Assembly (NCBI GenBank): GCA_030529425.1
Contig: JAUMWX010000002.1
Span: forward strand, 210,187 to 274,186
DNA length: 64,000 bases
Direction of reading: 5' to 3'
Source of the DNA: Tissierellia bacterium
Lineage (GTDB): Bacteria > Bacillota > Clostridia > Tissierellales > Peptoniphilaceae
The translations under genes and the position numbers were made by a program. Below the pieces are notes generated by a model that was not told the origin of the DNA, did no database searches, and was given only the letters and a program-made list of their open reading frames with translations. Shown here one piece after another: positions 49,375 through 58,051 of this stretch (the stretch's first letter is position 1; every line of letters begins with the position of its first letter).

Positions 49375-50103
49375 TTATTTTTCCCAATCTAATGAATATG
49401 AGTGAACATCTCCATCGCTCCAGAATAAAGCTATCACAGTAAAGCCTGTATATCCCCTATCCATTAACTCCTCAGCTAACTTTTCATCTTGCAGATGACT
49501 CATCCCCCAAGCATTTGCTTCTTCAGCAGTTTCAAATTCCATTCCACTATTCCCCAAAGGGTCAACTCTATAAATTTCTTTCTTCGGTTCTTCCTTTACT
49601 TCAGTTTCAGACTCCGGTTCCGGTTGTGGTTCTTGTACTTGGGGAGAAGGTTCGGTTTGTTCAGGCTCCGGCTCCTCAGGTTTTTTCTCTTCCTTCGGTT
49701 CAGGCTTAGGTTCTTCTGATTGAGAATAAGGTTCGGTTTGTTGATATTCTTCTTGTTCATCTTCTTCAGGAATGGTGTTTTCTTCGGTATCTTGAGAGTT
49801 TTGAGATTCCAATTTTGGTTCGGTAACTTCAGATTTGTAATCTTTTTGTTTTTCAGTACCATTTTCGTTTTTTACAACTTCAGATTTCTTCTTTTCGGAT
49901 ATATTTGTCTTATACTTATTATTTTCCGGATTTAAGTTTTTGATATTATTTAATTTATCTTTATTATTTGATTTTGAAATCAAATCCTTTTTCATATCAA
50001 TGATGCGTGACGGATGCAAAACATGCGAAACTCCTGCGAAATTACTGCTTTTCGTACATGCAACAAAAGAAAATAAGCATAAAATATATACTATTCTTTT
50101 CAA
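49375..50103 (-). CDS. Pro/Glu-rich lipoprotein, 242 aa
   Basis: A signal peptide with the lipobox FVAC (Cys16) is followed by an extended Lys/Asn/Ser region and a long Glu-Pro-Gln-Ser-rich spacer (about residues 95-175) that would span the wall. The C-terminal 65 residues (EIYRVDPLGNSGMEFETAEE, then DRGYTGFTVIALFWSDG) form a small compact domain of unknown family. It is likely surface exposed. Confidence 0.75.
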   Translation of the reverse strand: MKRIVYILCLFSFVACTKSSNFAGVSHVLHPSRIIDMKKDLISKSNNKDKLNNIKNLNPENNKYKTNISEKKKSEVVKNENGTEKQKDYKSEVTEPKLESQNSQDTEENTIPEEDEQEEYQQTEPYSQSEEPKPEPKEEKKPEEPEPEQTEPSPQVQEPQPEPESETEVKEEPKKEIYRVDPLGNSGMEFETAEEANAWGMSHLQDEKLAEELMDRGYTGFTVIALFWSDGDVHSYSLDWEK

Positions 50104-50118
50104 AACTTCCTCCTAATA

Positions 50119-50346
50119 TTATTTTATTTTTATTATACTACATTCTTCTTGAAATTTGTTAATAGTTATTTTGTATCCTTTTTCAGTCTCCAGTAAATAA
50201 AAATATTTTAATTCGTCTACTACCCAAGCCTTATATTTAACTTTATCTACAATGACCATATATTTCTCTCCGATGTCCAAATGAATTCCATTTCCGTCCG
50301 AATGAAAATATTTAGGTATTGTTTTTCTACTGCTATCTTTTTTCAC
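50119..50346 (-). CDS. Hypothetical protein, 75 aa
   Basis: A GTG start at 50344-50346 with GAGG six bases upstream. It is a beta-rich small protein (NGIHLDIGEKYMVIVDKVKY; WVVDELKYFYLLETEKGYKI). The frame stays open upstream to about 50412 and looks protein-like (GYFKEIVGRHKNAYEVVV), but has no usual start codon there, so an earlier start or a degraded 5' end is possible. It lies close to the lipoprotein gene. Confidence 0.55.
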   Translation of the reverse strand: MKKDSSRKTIPKYFHSDGNGIHLDIGEKYMVIVDKVKYKAWVVDELKYFYLLETEKGYKITINKFQEECSIIKIK

Positions 50347-50519
50347 GACAACCTCGTACGCATTCTTATGCCTACCGACTATTTCCTTGAAATAGCCAAA
50401 TATTATTTTCTTTTATAGTATCAAAATCTATGGATATTTTTCCGTCAATATTGTTAATTTTTATTAATATTTTTTTCTTCGTTATAGACTATTTTATTTT
50501 GATGGATTAAAATATATTC

Positions 50520-52358
50520 ATGAACTATACTGAAAATCAACTAAAAGCAATATCTCACAAAACCGGTCCATGTTTGGTTTTGGCGGTTCCCGGTTCGGGA
50601 AAAACCACCGTTTTGCTTGAGAGGATAAACAATTTAATAGAAAGCGGCGAAAGTCCGAACTCAATTCTTGCAATGACCTTTTCAAAAGCTCAAGCGCTTG
50701 ATATGGAACAGAGATTCGTAAATAAATATGGGAGAAACATAAAATTTTCCACCATTCACTCTTTTGCGTATGGAATAGTTAAAATGAAATACGCTCAGAT
50801 TGGAAAAAAATTGGAACTTATAGAATCATCCCGAAGATTTAATAAATTTTCCACAGTATCAAAAATGTACCATGATATAAAAAAACAAAAAATGAGCGAA
50901 GATGAAATGGAAACATTTTTCAGAGTATCAGGATTTATTAAAAATTCCTTAATGAATTACCCGGAATATGTGAAAATGTATGGAAAAGCCTTTAACGGAT
51001 TTGAAAGGCTTTATGATGAATATGAAACTTTCAAAAAAATACACGATTTGATTGATTTTGATGATATGTTGGTTATTGCACTGAAAATACTTAAAAGCGA
51101 TAAACAAATATTGGATAGTATAAGAAACAGATTTAAATACATTCAAATTGACGAAGGGCAAGATACTTCAATAGTTCAGCTTGAACTTATATATTTAATT
51201 TCAAAACCTTTGAACAATCTGTTCATAGTGGCGGATGACGATCAATCAATATACGGATTTAGAGGAGCCAACTCATCTGAATTATTAAATTTTAAATATA
51301 TTTTTCCGAATGCAAAAATTTACTATATGGAGGAAAATTTTAGATGTAATAGCAGTATTGTAAAATTGTCGGAAAAATTGATTAAAAACAATAAAAAGAG
51401 ATATTCAAAAGATATAAAAGCGACTAAATTTGAAGAAAATGATATTTTAATCATACGGGCAAAAAACACCGCGGTTCAGGCGAAAAGTGTGATAAAAAAT
51501 GCCATTGAAAAAATATCGAACGGAGAAAATGTCGCCATTCTCTACAGAAATAATATATCAAGTTTGAATTTAATTAACGAGTTTAGCAATACGGATTTTT
51601 ATATTAAAGATGCCAAAAGCGATTTCTTCAATCATCAAGTCATAAAAGACATCATAGATATCAAAAACTTTTCGATTGATCAATATGATCTAAAAACTTT
51701 TGAGAGAATATATTATAAACTTAATTCATATATAAAAAAAAGCTTTATAAATGAGATTTCACTTATGCCGAGAGACATAAATATTTTGGAAAGACTATAT
51801 GAATGTGATGGCGTAAATGATTTTTTCAGAGAAAAATTTGATTTGTTAAGTTTCTATATGGATAAGCTTTCTTCTATGAACTTTGAAAAAAGTGTATTTT
51901 TTATACTTAACAACATGGGATATTATGAGTATTTAATGGAGTTCGCCAGAAAAAGCAATACACCTATACAATCCTTTGACAGAATAATCGATACTCTCAC
52001 AAATCTTATATCCGGAGTAAAAACAATTGTCGAATTTGAAAATTTGACCGAAAGATTCAAAAATATCGCCTACACCGACTCCGACATAAATTCAAAGTTG
52101 ATTTTGTCAACCATACATGCCTCCAAGGGATTGGAATTCGACAATGTGATTATAATCGATCTGATTAATCATGAGTTTCCATCCACATATTCCCTTGATG
52201 ATACCGAGCATGATCTGTTGGAGGAAGAAAGACGGCTTTTCTATGTCGGGATGACCAGAGCAAAAAATTCTTTAACTCTCGTGTACCCTAAGAAAATAAA
52301 CAATAAAGATACAAAACCTTCAATCTTTCTATCAGAAATAACAGGAAACCGAATATAA
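50520..52358 (+). CDS. UvrD/Rep-type superfamily I DNA helicase, 612 aa
   Basis: Motifs in order: Q-motif NYTENQLKAISH, Walker A AVPGSGKTTVLLERI, Ia MTFSKAQALDME, II YIQIDEGQDTS (DEGQ in place of DExQ), III VADDDQSIYGFRGA, IV FRCNSSIVKL, V LSTIHASKGLEFDNV, VI RRLFYVGMTRAKNSL. It is shorter than PcrA (about 740) and lacks its C-terminal extension. It is probably a repair or recombination helicase. A hairpin terminator follows. Confidence 0.93.
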   Translation: MNYTENQLKAISHKTGPCLVLAVPGSGKTTVLLERINNLIESGESPNSILAMTFSKAQALDMEQRFVNKYGRNIKFSTIHSFAYGIVKMKYAQIGKKLELIESSRRFNKFSTVSKMYHDIKKQKMSEDEMETFFRVSGFIKNSLMNYPEYVKMYGKAFNGFERLYDEYETFKKIHDLIDFDDMLVIALKILKSDKQILDSIRNRFKYIQIDEGQDTSIVQLELIYLISKPLNNLFIVADDDQSIYGFRGANSSELLNFKYIFPNAKIYYMEENFRCNSSIVKLSEKLIKNNKKRYSKDIKATKFEENDILIIRAKNTAVQAKSVIKNAIEKISNGENVAILYRNNISSLNLINEFSNTDFYIKDAKSDFFNHQVIKDIIDIKNFSIDQYDLKTFERIYYKLNSYIKKSFINEISLMPRDINILERLYECDGVNDFFREKFDLLSFYMDKLSSMNFEKSVFFILNNMGYYEYLMEFARKSNTPIQSFDRIIDTLTNLISGVKTIVEFENLTERFKNIAYTDSDINSKLILSTIHASKGLEFDNVIIIDLINHEFPSTYSLDDTEHDLLEEERRLFYVGMTRAKNSLTLVYPKKINNKDTKPSIFLSEITGNRI

Positions 52359-52385
52359 TCAAATAAATTGTTGTTTAGTAAATTA

Positions 52386-52430
52386 TAGCCCCAAAAAACA
52401 GCTTTATTTCGAGCTTTTTGGGGCTAATTT
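52386..52430. terminator. Bidirectional terminator between helicase and hydrolase
   Basis: TAGCCCCAAAAA pairs with TTTTTGGGGCTA (52415-52426), with an inner AGCT/AGCT pair and flanking T/A runs. It serves two convergent genes. Confidence 0.85.
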
Positions 52431-53326
52431 TAGTTTATATTGGATAAAATAAATTCCAGGATATCTTCATAAACCTTTGATTTGTTGACATCGTTGATTA
52501 TTTCATGTCTCATGCCGGGATAAATGATTGAATCTAAATTTGAACATCCCTTATCCTGATATTTTTTGACTATTTCACTGACATATTTTCCCATGTTCCC
52601 TACCGGATCACTTTCTCCTGCAATAAATAACAAAGGGACTTTTTTATCTAATTTGAATTCATTTTCCGCTATTGTTAATTTTTTCAAACCATTTAAAAAT
52701 ACCTTATAGAATCGATTTGTGACATTAAACCCGCAATACTTATCAGAAATATATTTTTGAACTTCATTTTCATCTGTAGATAGCCAATCAAGCTTTGTTT
52801 TTGGATTGATGATCTTGCTGTTATTGCTTCCGAATGCCAAGCCGTGAACAAACTTTGAATCTTTTTTTTGCTTTAGAAATTTCAGAATAAATCTTACCAA
52901 TGTATATCTCATATCGTCACTGTTTCCGGTTCCGACAATTATTGCTCCGTTTAACTTTTGATTTGTAATTTGGATAAAGTGGCGGACTATAAACGATCCC
53001 ATGCTATGACCCAAAATAAAAAAAGGCAGATTATAGTTTTTCTTTTCCGTCGTCATCAAAGTTTCGATATCTTCCAGTATATCTTCCCAATCAACTTCTT
53101 CGCCAAAATCACCGAATCTTTCATTTTTGGTCACAGTTCTTCCATGCCCTCTCGTATCCATTCCATACACTATAATCTTATTTTGATTCAAAAATTTAGC
53201 AAAATCATCATATCGATTGATATGTTCACACATTCCGTGAACAATGTGCAAAACAGCTCTCGGCTTCTCAACATTATTCCATTTTTTATAATAGATACTT
53301 TTTTCATCCTTTGCTTTAAAATACAT
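52430..53326 (-). CDS. Alpha/beta hydrolase, lysophospholipase/monoacylglycerol lipase-like, 298 aa
   Basis: The family signature VLHIVHGMCEHINRYDDFAK, then GMDTRGHGRT, the nucleophile elbow ILGHSMGSFI (Ser), an Asp in IAGESDPVGN and the His in GMRHEIIND form the catalytic triad. The start is the ATG at 53324-53326 after AGAGGTAG. It hydrolyses lipid esters; the substrate is unknown. Confidence 0.87.
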   Translation of the reverse strand: MYFKAKDEKSIYYKKWNNVEKPRAVLHIVHGMCEHINRYDDFAKFLNQNKIIVYGMDTRGHGRTVTKNERFGDFGEEVDWEDILEDIETLMTTEKKNYNLPFFILGHSMGSFIVRHFIQITNQKLNGAIIVGTGNSDDMRYTLVRFILKFLKQKKDSKFVHGLAFGSNNSKIINPKTKLDWLSTDENEVQKYISDKYCGFNVTNRFYKVFLNGLKKLTIAENEFKLDKKVPLLFIAGESDPVGNMGKYVSEIVKKYQDKGCSNLDSIIYPGMRHEIINDVNKSKVYEDILEFILSNIN

Positions 53327-53336
53327 TTCTACCTCT

Positions 53337-53368
53337 AAAAAAATATCTGTTGAAACCAACAGATATTT
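53337..53368 (-). terminator. Terminator of the HPr gene
   Basis: AAATATCTGTTG (53341-53352) and CAACAGATATTT (53357-53368) form a 12-bp stem followed on the minus strand by a T-run. Confidence 0.88.
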
Positions 53369-53372
53369 CATA

Positions 53373-53639
53373 TTAATATTCTTTTAATTTAGTATTAAGT
53401 AAATCTACCAATGCATTAACTGCATTCTCTTCATCTTCTCCATTGGCTCTAATGGTAATTTTTTGCCCTTTACCTGCACTCATACTCAATATACCCATTA
53501 TTGATTTTCCATTATAAGATTTTCCATCCTTTACAACTTCAATATCAGATGAATATTTTATAGCTTCTTGGATAAATAAAGATGCAGGTCTAGCATGTAA
53601 CCCTATTTCATTCGAAATTACTACCTCTAATTCATACAT
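53373..53639 (-). CDS. ptsH: HPr phosphocarrier protein, 88 aa
   Basis: The His15 site is NEIGLHARPASLF and the regulatory Ser46 region is NGKSIMGILSMSAGKG, so both PTS phosphotransfer and HPr kinase control are possible. It has normal length. It stands alone, without ptsI, between a hydrolase and ferritin. It carries phosphate from enzyme I to sugar permeases. Confidence 0.93.
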   Translation of the reverse strand: MYELEVVISNEIGLHARPASLFIQEAIKYSSDIEVVKDGKSYNGKSIMGILSMSAGKGQKITIRANGEDEENAVNALVDLLNTKLKEY

Positions 53640-53736
53640 ACCACAAGCCTCCTAACTTTATTCATATTGTTCATAATGTAGATACATTATAACATAAACA
53701 ATATAAATAATCTAGTAAAAGAAAAGGTTTGCAGAA

Positions 53737-54240
53737 TTAAGATTCGGAAGATCCTGCTTTAGGTCTTTTAGCTAAAACCTCATCCATTTGATACAATCCG
53801 GTCCAATCATGACTTACCCTTTCAAGCCTGGAAACCAATTTCGTAAAATTGTCTTCTTCTTCGATTTGTTCAGATATATATTTGAACAAGAATACCTGTG
53901 CCGCAATATCTTTTTGTTCCAGTGATAAATCATAAAGATCTCTGATTCTCTTCGAAACCAATTTTTCGTGTTCCAAAGCTTTTTTGAAAACATCCAAAAC
54001 ACTTTCAAATTCTCCCTTTCCCGGATCTATGGGTCTGTATTTAACTTTGTAGCCGAAACTTTGAAGAGCGTTTTTGAAATCTTCGGCATGAAGCAATTCT
54101 TCATTTTCCTGCACTTCCATAAAATGAGCCATTCCGTCAAGGTTGAGATCCGTAAGATAAGCTGTCATAGTCTTATAAATATAAGCGGATTCAAGCTCAA
54201 AATTCATCTGTTCATTCATTGCGTCGTATAAGTTTGTCAT
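53737..54240 (-). CDS. Ferritin, 167 aa
   Basis: A four-helix ferritin with ferroxidase residues: Glu in MNFELESAYIY, Glu-x-x-His in NEELLHAEDF, Glu in ALEHEKLVSK and Gln/Glu in ISEQIEEEDN. The start is the ATG at 54238-54240 after GAAGGAGGAAG. It stores iron and limits Fenton chemistry, useful beside the oxygen-sensitive enzymes of an anaerobe. Confidence 0.93.
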   Translation of the reverse strand: MTNLYDAMNEQMNFELESAYIYKTMTAYLTDLNLDGMAHFMEVQENEELLHAEDFKNALQSFGYKVKYRPIDPGKGEFESVLDVFKKALEHEKLVSKRIRDLYDLSLEQKDIAAQVFLFKYISEQIEEEDNFTKLVSRLERVSHDWTGLYQMDEVLAKRPKAGSSES

Positions 54241-54289
54241 ATCTTCCTCCTTCGTAAAATTAAACATATATAATATAATGCCTACTATA

Positions 54290-54922
54290 TCATATTATAT
54301 CATTTAATTCTTTGAAAATCTCAATAAATCTTTTCGTGATTTTTGCGGTAAATCCCCAAATTATATAATCTTTGTATTTATAGAAAGTAACATGATTTTT
54401 TCCCTTGGCAAAATTATAATTTCTTCCGTTCGGTATCAATTCATATGGGAAATCTTCAGATTGGTCAACCGTCATTGTCAAAGTTGAAACCAAAGGATCT
54501 TCGTTCAGAAAATAATCCAACGGTACGGTAAACAGTTTCTCCACTTCATCTCTATTGTAATTTATTTGATTGAATTCAATATCTTTTATAACCGTAAGAA
54601 ATGATTTTATTATTAAATTTCCCGGAGTAACTATATAATCAAGTTCCCCCAATATGTCAACATTTTCCTTCGATAAATTCAATTCTTCCATAGTTTCCCT
54701 AATTGCAGCTTCTGAAAACTCTTCATCATTTTCAAGTTTTCCTCCCGGAAATGATATCTCCGAAGGTTGGTTAATATTTCTTGATCTAACCTCATAAACT
54801 AGCTCCCATCTTTGCTTGGTTTTATTAAAAATCAACGGTATAGCCACCGCAAACTCATTTCTTATATCTACTGGTTTGGGTTGATAGTTTTTCAGATAAG
54901 ATTTTATTTTGCCTAAGTTCAT
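54290..54922 (-). CDS. Nudix hydrolase, CoA pyrophosphatase-like (NudL type), 210 aa
   Basis: The Nudix box is complete: GGKLENDEEFSEAAIRETME followed by EL. Upstream, the LIFNKTKQRWELVYEVRSRN and EISFPGGKLE order is that of the CoA-specific group. It hydrolyses a nucleoside diphosphate linked to X, probably CoA; the substrate is inferred. The gene is close to the FabK-like gene (24 bases) and may share its transcript. Confidence 0.88.
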   Translation of the reverse strand: MNLGKIKSYLKNYQPKPVDIRNEFAVAIPLIFNKTKQRWELVYEVRSRNINQPSEISFPGGKLENDEEFSEAAIRETMEELNLSKENVDILGELDYIVTPGNLIIKSFLTVIKDIEFNQINYNRDEVEKLFTVPLDYFLNEDPLVSTLTMTVDQSEDFPYELIPNGRNYNFAKGKNHVTFYKYKDYIIWGFTAKITKRFIEIFKELNDII

Positions 54923-54946
54923 TTTTCACCTTAATATTTTATTTCA

Positions 54947-55894
54947 TTAAAATAAGAAATCCTCTTTTGAAGCAACATTCAACTTGGCTTCTTTATATTC
55001 TTCAATCAATCTGTCAAATATTTCCTTAACACTTTCTTTTTCATTTACCATGCCGACACTTATTCCAGCCATCATTGAGCCTGTTTCTGTATCACCTTCA
55101 AAAACGGCTCTGCTTAATGATCCTGAATAAACCTTTCTAATCTCTTCTTGCGGTGCGTTTTCTCTTTCCAATCTGATGTATTCCTTTGTCATCTTGTTTG
55201 AAATCTGTCTTACAGGATGTCCTTGAGATTCTCCTGTCAGGTCAGTTTCATACTCTTTTGCCGCAACAACTGCATCTTTGAAATTTTCATGTACTTGAGT
55301 TTCATCTGCCGCTAAGAATCTTGTTCCCATTTGAATACCCTGAGCTCCCATAATTTGAGCTGCCAATATTTGTGCTCCATGCGCAAAACCGCCTGCTGCA
55401 ATTATAGGTATATTTACAGAATTCACAGTTGCCATTAATCCTGCCATTGTGGTAGTCTTTGAAAGGTGTCCCCCGGCTTCCAATCCTTCCAATATGGCTC
55501 CGTCAGCTCCCAATTCTTCAACCTTTTTCGCCATTTTTGAATTTCCAATCAGGCAAAATACCTTAGTTCCCGCATCTTTGAACCTCTTTACATAAGGTGC
55601 CGGATTTCCAGCAGCAATAGTAACTACAGGAACTTTCTTTTCTAATGTAATTTGAATTTTTTCTTCAATATCTTTCTCCATCAGAACTATATTTACCCCG
55701 TAAATTTTTCCGGGCTCTATCAGTTCATCGGCTATTTGTAATTCTTTTTTAAACTCTTCAACCGTAAATCCCCCGGTACCTACCAAACCTAAACCGCCTG
55801 CATTTGATACCGCAGCTGCCAATCTACCTCTGGCAATTCTTGCCATTCCTCCCTGTATTATTGGATATTTAATATTTAATATTTCTGTAATCAT
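54947..55894 (-). CDS. fabK: FabK-type enoyl-ACP reductase / flavin-dependent 2-nitropropane dioxygenase family, 315 aa
   Basis: An FMN TIM barrel with the family start PIIQGGMARIARGRLAAAVS, the EGLEAGGHLSK motif, AAGGFAHGAQI, MGTRFLAADE and the end YSGSLSRAVFEGDTETGSMM with AG. FabK reduces the enoyl-ACP double bond in type II fatty acid synthesis. Other fab genes are not adjacent, so an NPD-like oxidoreductase role cannot be excluded. Confidence 0.8.
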   Translation of the reverse strand: MITEILNIKYPIIQGGMARIARGRLAAAVSNAGGLGLVGTGGFTVEEFKKELQIADELIEPGKIYGVNIVLMEKDIEEKIQITLEKKVPVVTIAAGNPAPYVKRFKDAGTKVFCLIGNSKMAKKVEELGADGAILEGLEAGGHLSKTTTMAGLMATVNSVNIPIIAAGGFAHGAQILAAQIMGAQGIQMGTRFLAADETQVHENFKDAVVAAKEYETDLTGESQGHPVRQISNKMTKEYIRLERENAPQEEIRKVYSGSLSRAVFEGDTETGSMMAGISVGMVNEKESVKEIFDRLIEEYKEAKLNVASKEDFLF

Positions 55895-55990
55895 ACGTCC
55901 TCCTTAATTATATGTAAGCTTTATACCACTTTTAATAAATCTATAAACAATAAAAAACAAAAAATATCAATCTTTTATTTTTATTAAACA

Positions 55991-56019
55991 AAAAATTGAC
56001 CCCTTGTTAAAGAGGTCAA
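55991..56019 (-). terminator. Terminator of the OFA transporter gene
   Basis: TTGACCCCTT (55996-56005) pairs with AAGAGGTCAA (56010-56019), one mismatch, followed on the minus strand by a T-run. Confidence 0.85.
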
Positions 56020-56036
56020 TGTTGATTTGCATTTTT

Positions 56037-57230
56037 CTATTTTTTCTTTCTGCTCATGTAGAACAATGTTATTAGAATTCCTAATAAAGCCATTCCAGCT
56101 GACACTATAAATGCCATTGAATATCCTTTTTCAGGACTGAATAAGCTGGTTGCCAATATAGGTCCAACTATTGCTGCAATACCATATGCGAAGAACATAA
56201 CTCCATAGTTCGCACTTGCGTTTTTTACTCCCCAATTTTCAGCAGTAATTCCAGGGAATGCTCCTAAGAATCCACCAAATGAAAGTGCTACCGCTACCAA
56301 ACCAAGAACACCGGCAAAAGAACCCAATGTTTGATTGAAGTTCAATAGAATCAAACCGCCACCTGAAACCACAAACATCGCAATTACTGTTAAGTATCTT
56401 CCCAACTTATCTGAAACTGTTCCCCAGAAAATTCTTCCTAGAGTATTAGTAATACCTATGATGATTACAATACTTGTCGCAGGATCGAGAATCTTGTAGA
56501 ATCCTGTAACCTGAACTTGTTGAGAGATAATCATCATACCTGCTGTAGCCGCCATTGCATAAACAACGAACAATAACCAGAAGTTAACATCTTTAATCAT
56601 TTGACCGACATTTTTGTCATTTGAAGAAGCTACAACTCCAGGCGCTTGAGCAGGTGCCGGTGGTTTTTCCATAAAGAAAGAAGCACCAACGATAACAACT
56701 AATAAAACAATTCCTAAATAAACGAATGTGTTATAAACACCAACGCTTCCAATTAGCTTAGTTATGATAGGACCCAAAAATACGGCACCTGATCCGAATC
56801 CGGCTGCTGTTAAACCACCTGCAAGACCCTTTTTGTCAGGGAACCATTTTACAGTTGTAGATGTAGCAGCTCCGTATCCTGCACCTATACCCAATCCCAA
56901 AATAACTCCATATGTCAAGTACAATACTGGTATATTGTGTGCGAAAAGTCCTGTTAAAATCATACCTGAACCGAACAAAATTCCTGATAAGAAAACAATC
57001 TTTTTAGGTCCTTGTCTGTCAACTATAGGTCCAAATACTGTCATTGCAACTGGTACCATTGCAAATGAAATACTGAATGCTAAAGCAGTTTGAGTTTGTA
57101 CCCATCCGGCATCCTTGTTAAATTCAAGTAAAGCTTTTTGAAATATACTCCATACATATCCTGTACCTAAAGATACATTGATTAGAATAGCTGCTATAAG
57201 AATCAGCCAACGATTTTTTTGTTTTTCCAT
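56037..57230 (-). CDS. MFS transporter, oxalate/formate antiporter (OFA) family, 397 aa
   Basis: Twelve membrane helices. The family start NRWLILIAAILINVSLGTGY and VWSIF, the A-motif-like GPIVDRQGPKK between helices 2 and 3 and again GTVSDKLGRY in the second half, GLGIGAGYGAATSTTVKWFP, and the short basic tail SRKKK. OFA proteins exchange small carboxylates such as oxalate, formate or pyruvate; the substrate here is not known. A promoter and a leader hairpin precede it. Confidence 0.9.
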   Translation of the reverse strand: MEKQKNRWLILIAAILINVSLGTGYVWSIFQKALLEFNKDAGWVQTQTALAFSISFAMVPVAMTVFGPIVDRQGPKKIVFLSGILFGSGMILTGLFAHNIPVLYLTYGVILGLGIGAGYGAATSTTVKWFPDKKGLAGGLTAAGFGSGAVFLGPIITKLIGSVGVYNTFVYLGIVLLVVIVGASFFMEKPPAPAQAPGVVASSNDKNVGQMIKDVNFWLLFVVYAMAATAGMMIISQQVQVTGFYKILDPATSIVIIIGITNTLGRIFWGTVSDKLGRYLTVIAMFVVSGGGLILLNFNQTLGSFAGVLGLVAVALSFGGFLGAFPGITAENWGVKNASANYGVMFFAYGIAAIVGPILATSLFSPEKGYSMAFIVSAGMALLGILITLFYMSRKKK

Positions 57231-57254
57231 ACTTTTTCTCCTTTTATTTTTTAT

Positions 57255-57339
57255 TGAAGAGCGCCGGAAAAATAGGGTGCTCTTCTATGTAAAGGATTTC
57301 TCGCAAACATATAATATCATCATAAGTGTAATTTTTCAA
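57255..57339 (-). promoter_or_regulatory. Promoter and leader hairpin of the OFA transporter gene
   Basis: On the minus strand, TTGAAA (57339-57334) and TATTAT (57316-57311) are 17 bases apart. The leader then forms a ten-bp stem GAAGAGCACC/GGCGCTCTTC (57284-57275 with 57264-57255, one mismatch) before the ribosome site. No T-run follows, so it may affect mRNA stability or translation. Confidence 0.55.
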
Positions 57340-57462
57340 CTATAATATTGAAAAATAAAAAAATAATCAGATTATCTTAAAAAGTTATTAATATTTCTTA
57401 TTTAATATCAGATTGGTATTTTTTGTGAATGATAGAGTTTTCAAAAATGTTCAAATTCTTCT

Positions 57463-57492
57463 AAAAAAGAGATGTTATCCTAACATCTCTTT
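57463..57492 (-). terminator. Terminator overlapping the end of the GNAT gene
   Basis: AGAGATGTT (57468-57476) pairs with AACATCTCT (57482-57490), with a T-run on the minus strand. The stop codon lies inside the stem-loop. Confidence 0.85.
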
Positions 57493-57741
57493 AAGTTCTT
57501 CGTTTTTTTCAAAATATTTAACAGTGTATGAGCACACAGGAACGATTTTTAACCCTTCCTCTTTAGCAAACTCAACTACTCTGTCATTCAGTTTAGCAGC
57601 GATTCCCTGTCCTCCAAGTTCAGGTTTTACAACCGTATGTTCAACATATACCTTTCCGTCTTTAATAGAAAATGAAACATATGCTTTAGGATTTTCAGCC
57701 TCTCCTAAATAAAACATATCACCGTGCTTTTTAAATTCCAT
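57475..57741 (-). CDS. Small GNAT family N-acetyltransferase (YjdJ-like), 88 aa
   Basis: A short Gcn5-like fold: NPKAYVSFSIKDGKVYVEHT, VVKPELGGQGIAAKLNDRVV with the acetyl-CoA loop (GGQGIA), and the end FAKEEGLKIVPVCSYTVKYF. It belongs to the small PF14542 group; the substrate is unknown. It follows the BofA-like gene by nine bases and so forms a two-gene operon. Confidence 0.88.
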   Translation of the reverse strand: MEFKKHGDMFYLGEAENPKAYVSFSIKDGKVYVEHTVVKPELGGQGIAAKLNDRVVEFAKEEGLKIVPVCSYTVKYFEKNEELKEMLG

Positions 57742-57750
57742 ACCTACCTC

Positions 57751-57999
57751 CTAATTAAATAATAATAAAAGTATAATCCCGGGTATCCCGAAGAAACCCG
57801 CAACCAATGAATTTACAGAATTCATCTCAATATAAATATTAAACGCTCCTCCGACAAGATTAAAAACAAACAGTAAAAATAAACCCATAACTCCGTTTAC
57901 CAAGAGTTTGAATATAATTTTCGCCGATACTTTCAATACTTTTAGTATAATATATAGAAGCATTAATCCAAATATACCAATTATCACACTTTCCTCCAA
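57751..57999 (-). CDS. BofA-like small membrane protein, 82 aa
   Basis: Two or three membrane helices (GIFGLMLLYIILKVLKVSAK, VMGLFLLFVFNLVGGAFNIY) and the family end NSVNSLVAGFFGIPGIILLL. This matches the pro-sigma-K processing inhibitor BofA family. In Bacillus, BofA holds back the SpoIVFB protease during sporulation. No sporulation gene is near, and the proposed host group does not sporulate, so it may serve another intramembrane protease or be a relic. Confidence 0.75.
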   Translation of the reverse strand: MEESVIIGIFGLMLLYIILKVLKVSAKIIFKLLVNGVMGLFLLFVFNLVGGAFNIYIEMNSVNSLVAGFFGIPGIILLLLFN

Positions 58000-58051
58000 A
58001 ATGATTCTTAAATCATGATGAAATCATACCCATTAAAATATTTAATAATCA

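Noticed and set aside
49489..49935. Several open frames on both strands over the lipoprotein gene
   Set aside because: The low-complexity Pro/Glu region makes all frames open; only the minus-strand frame with lipobox and ribosome site is credible.
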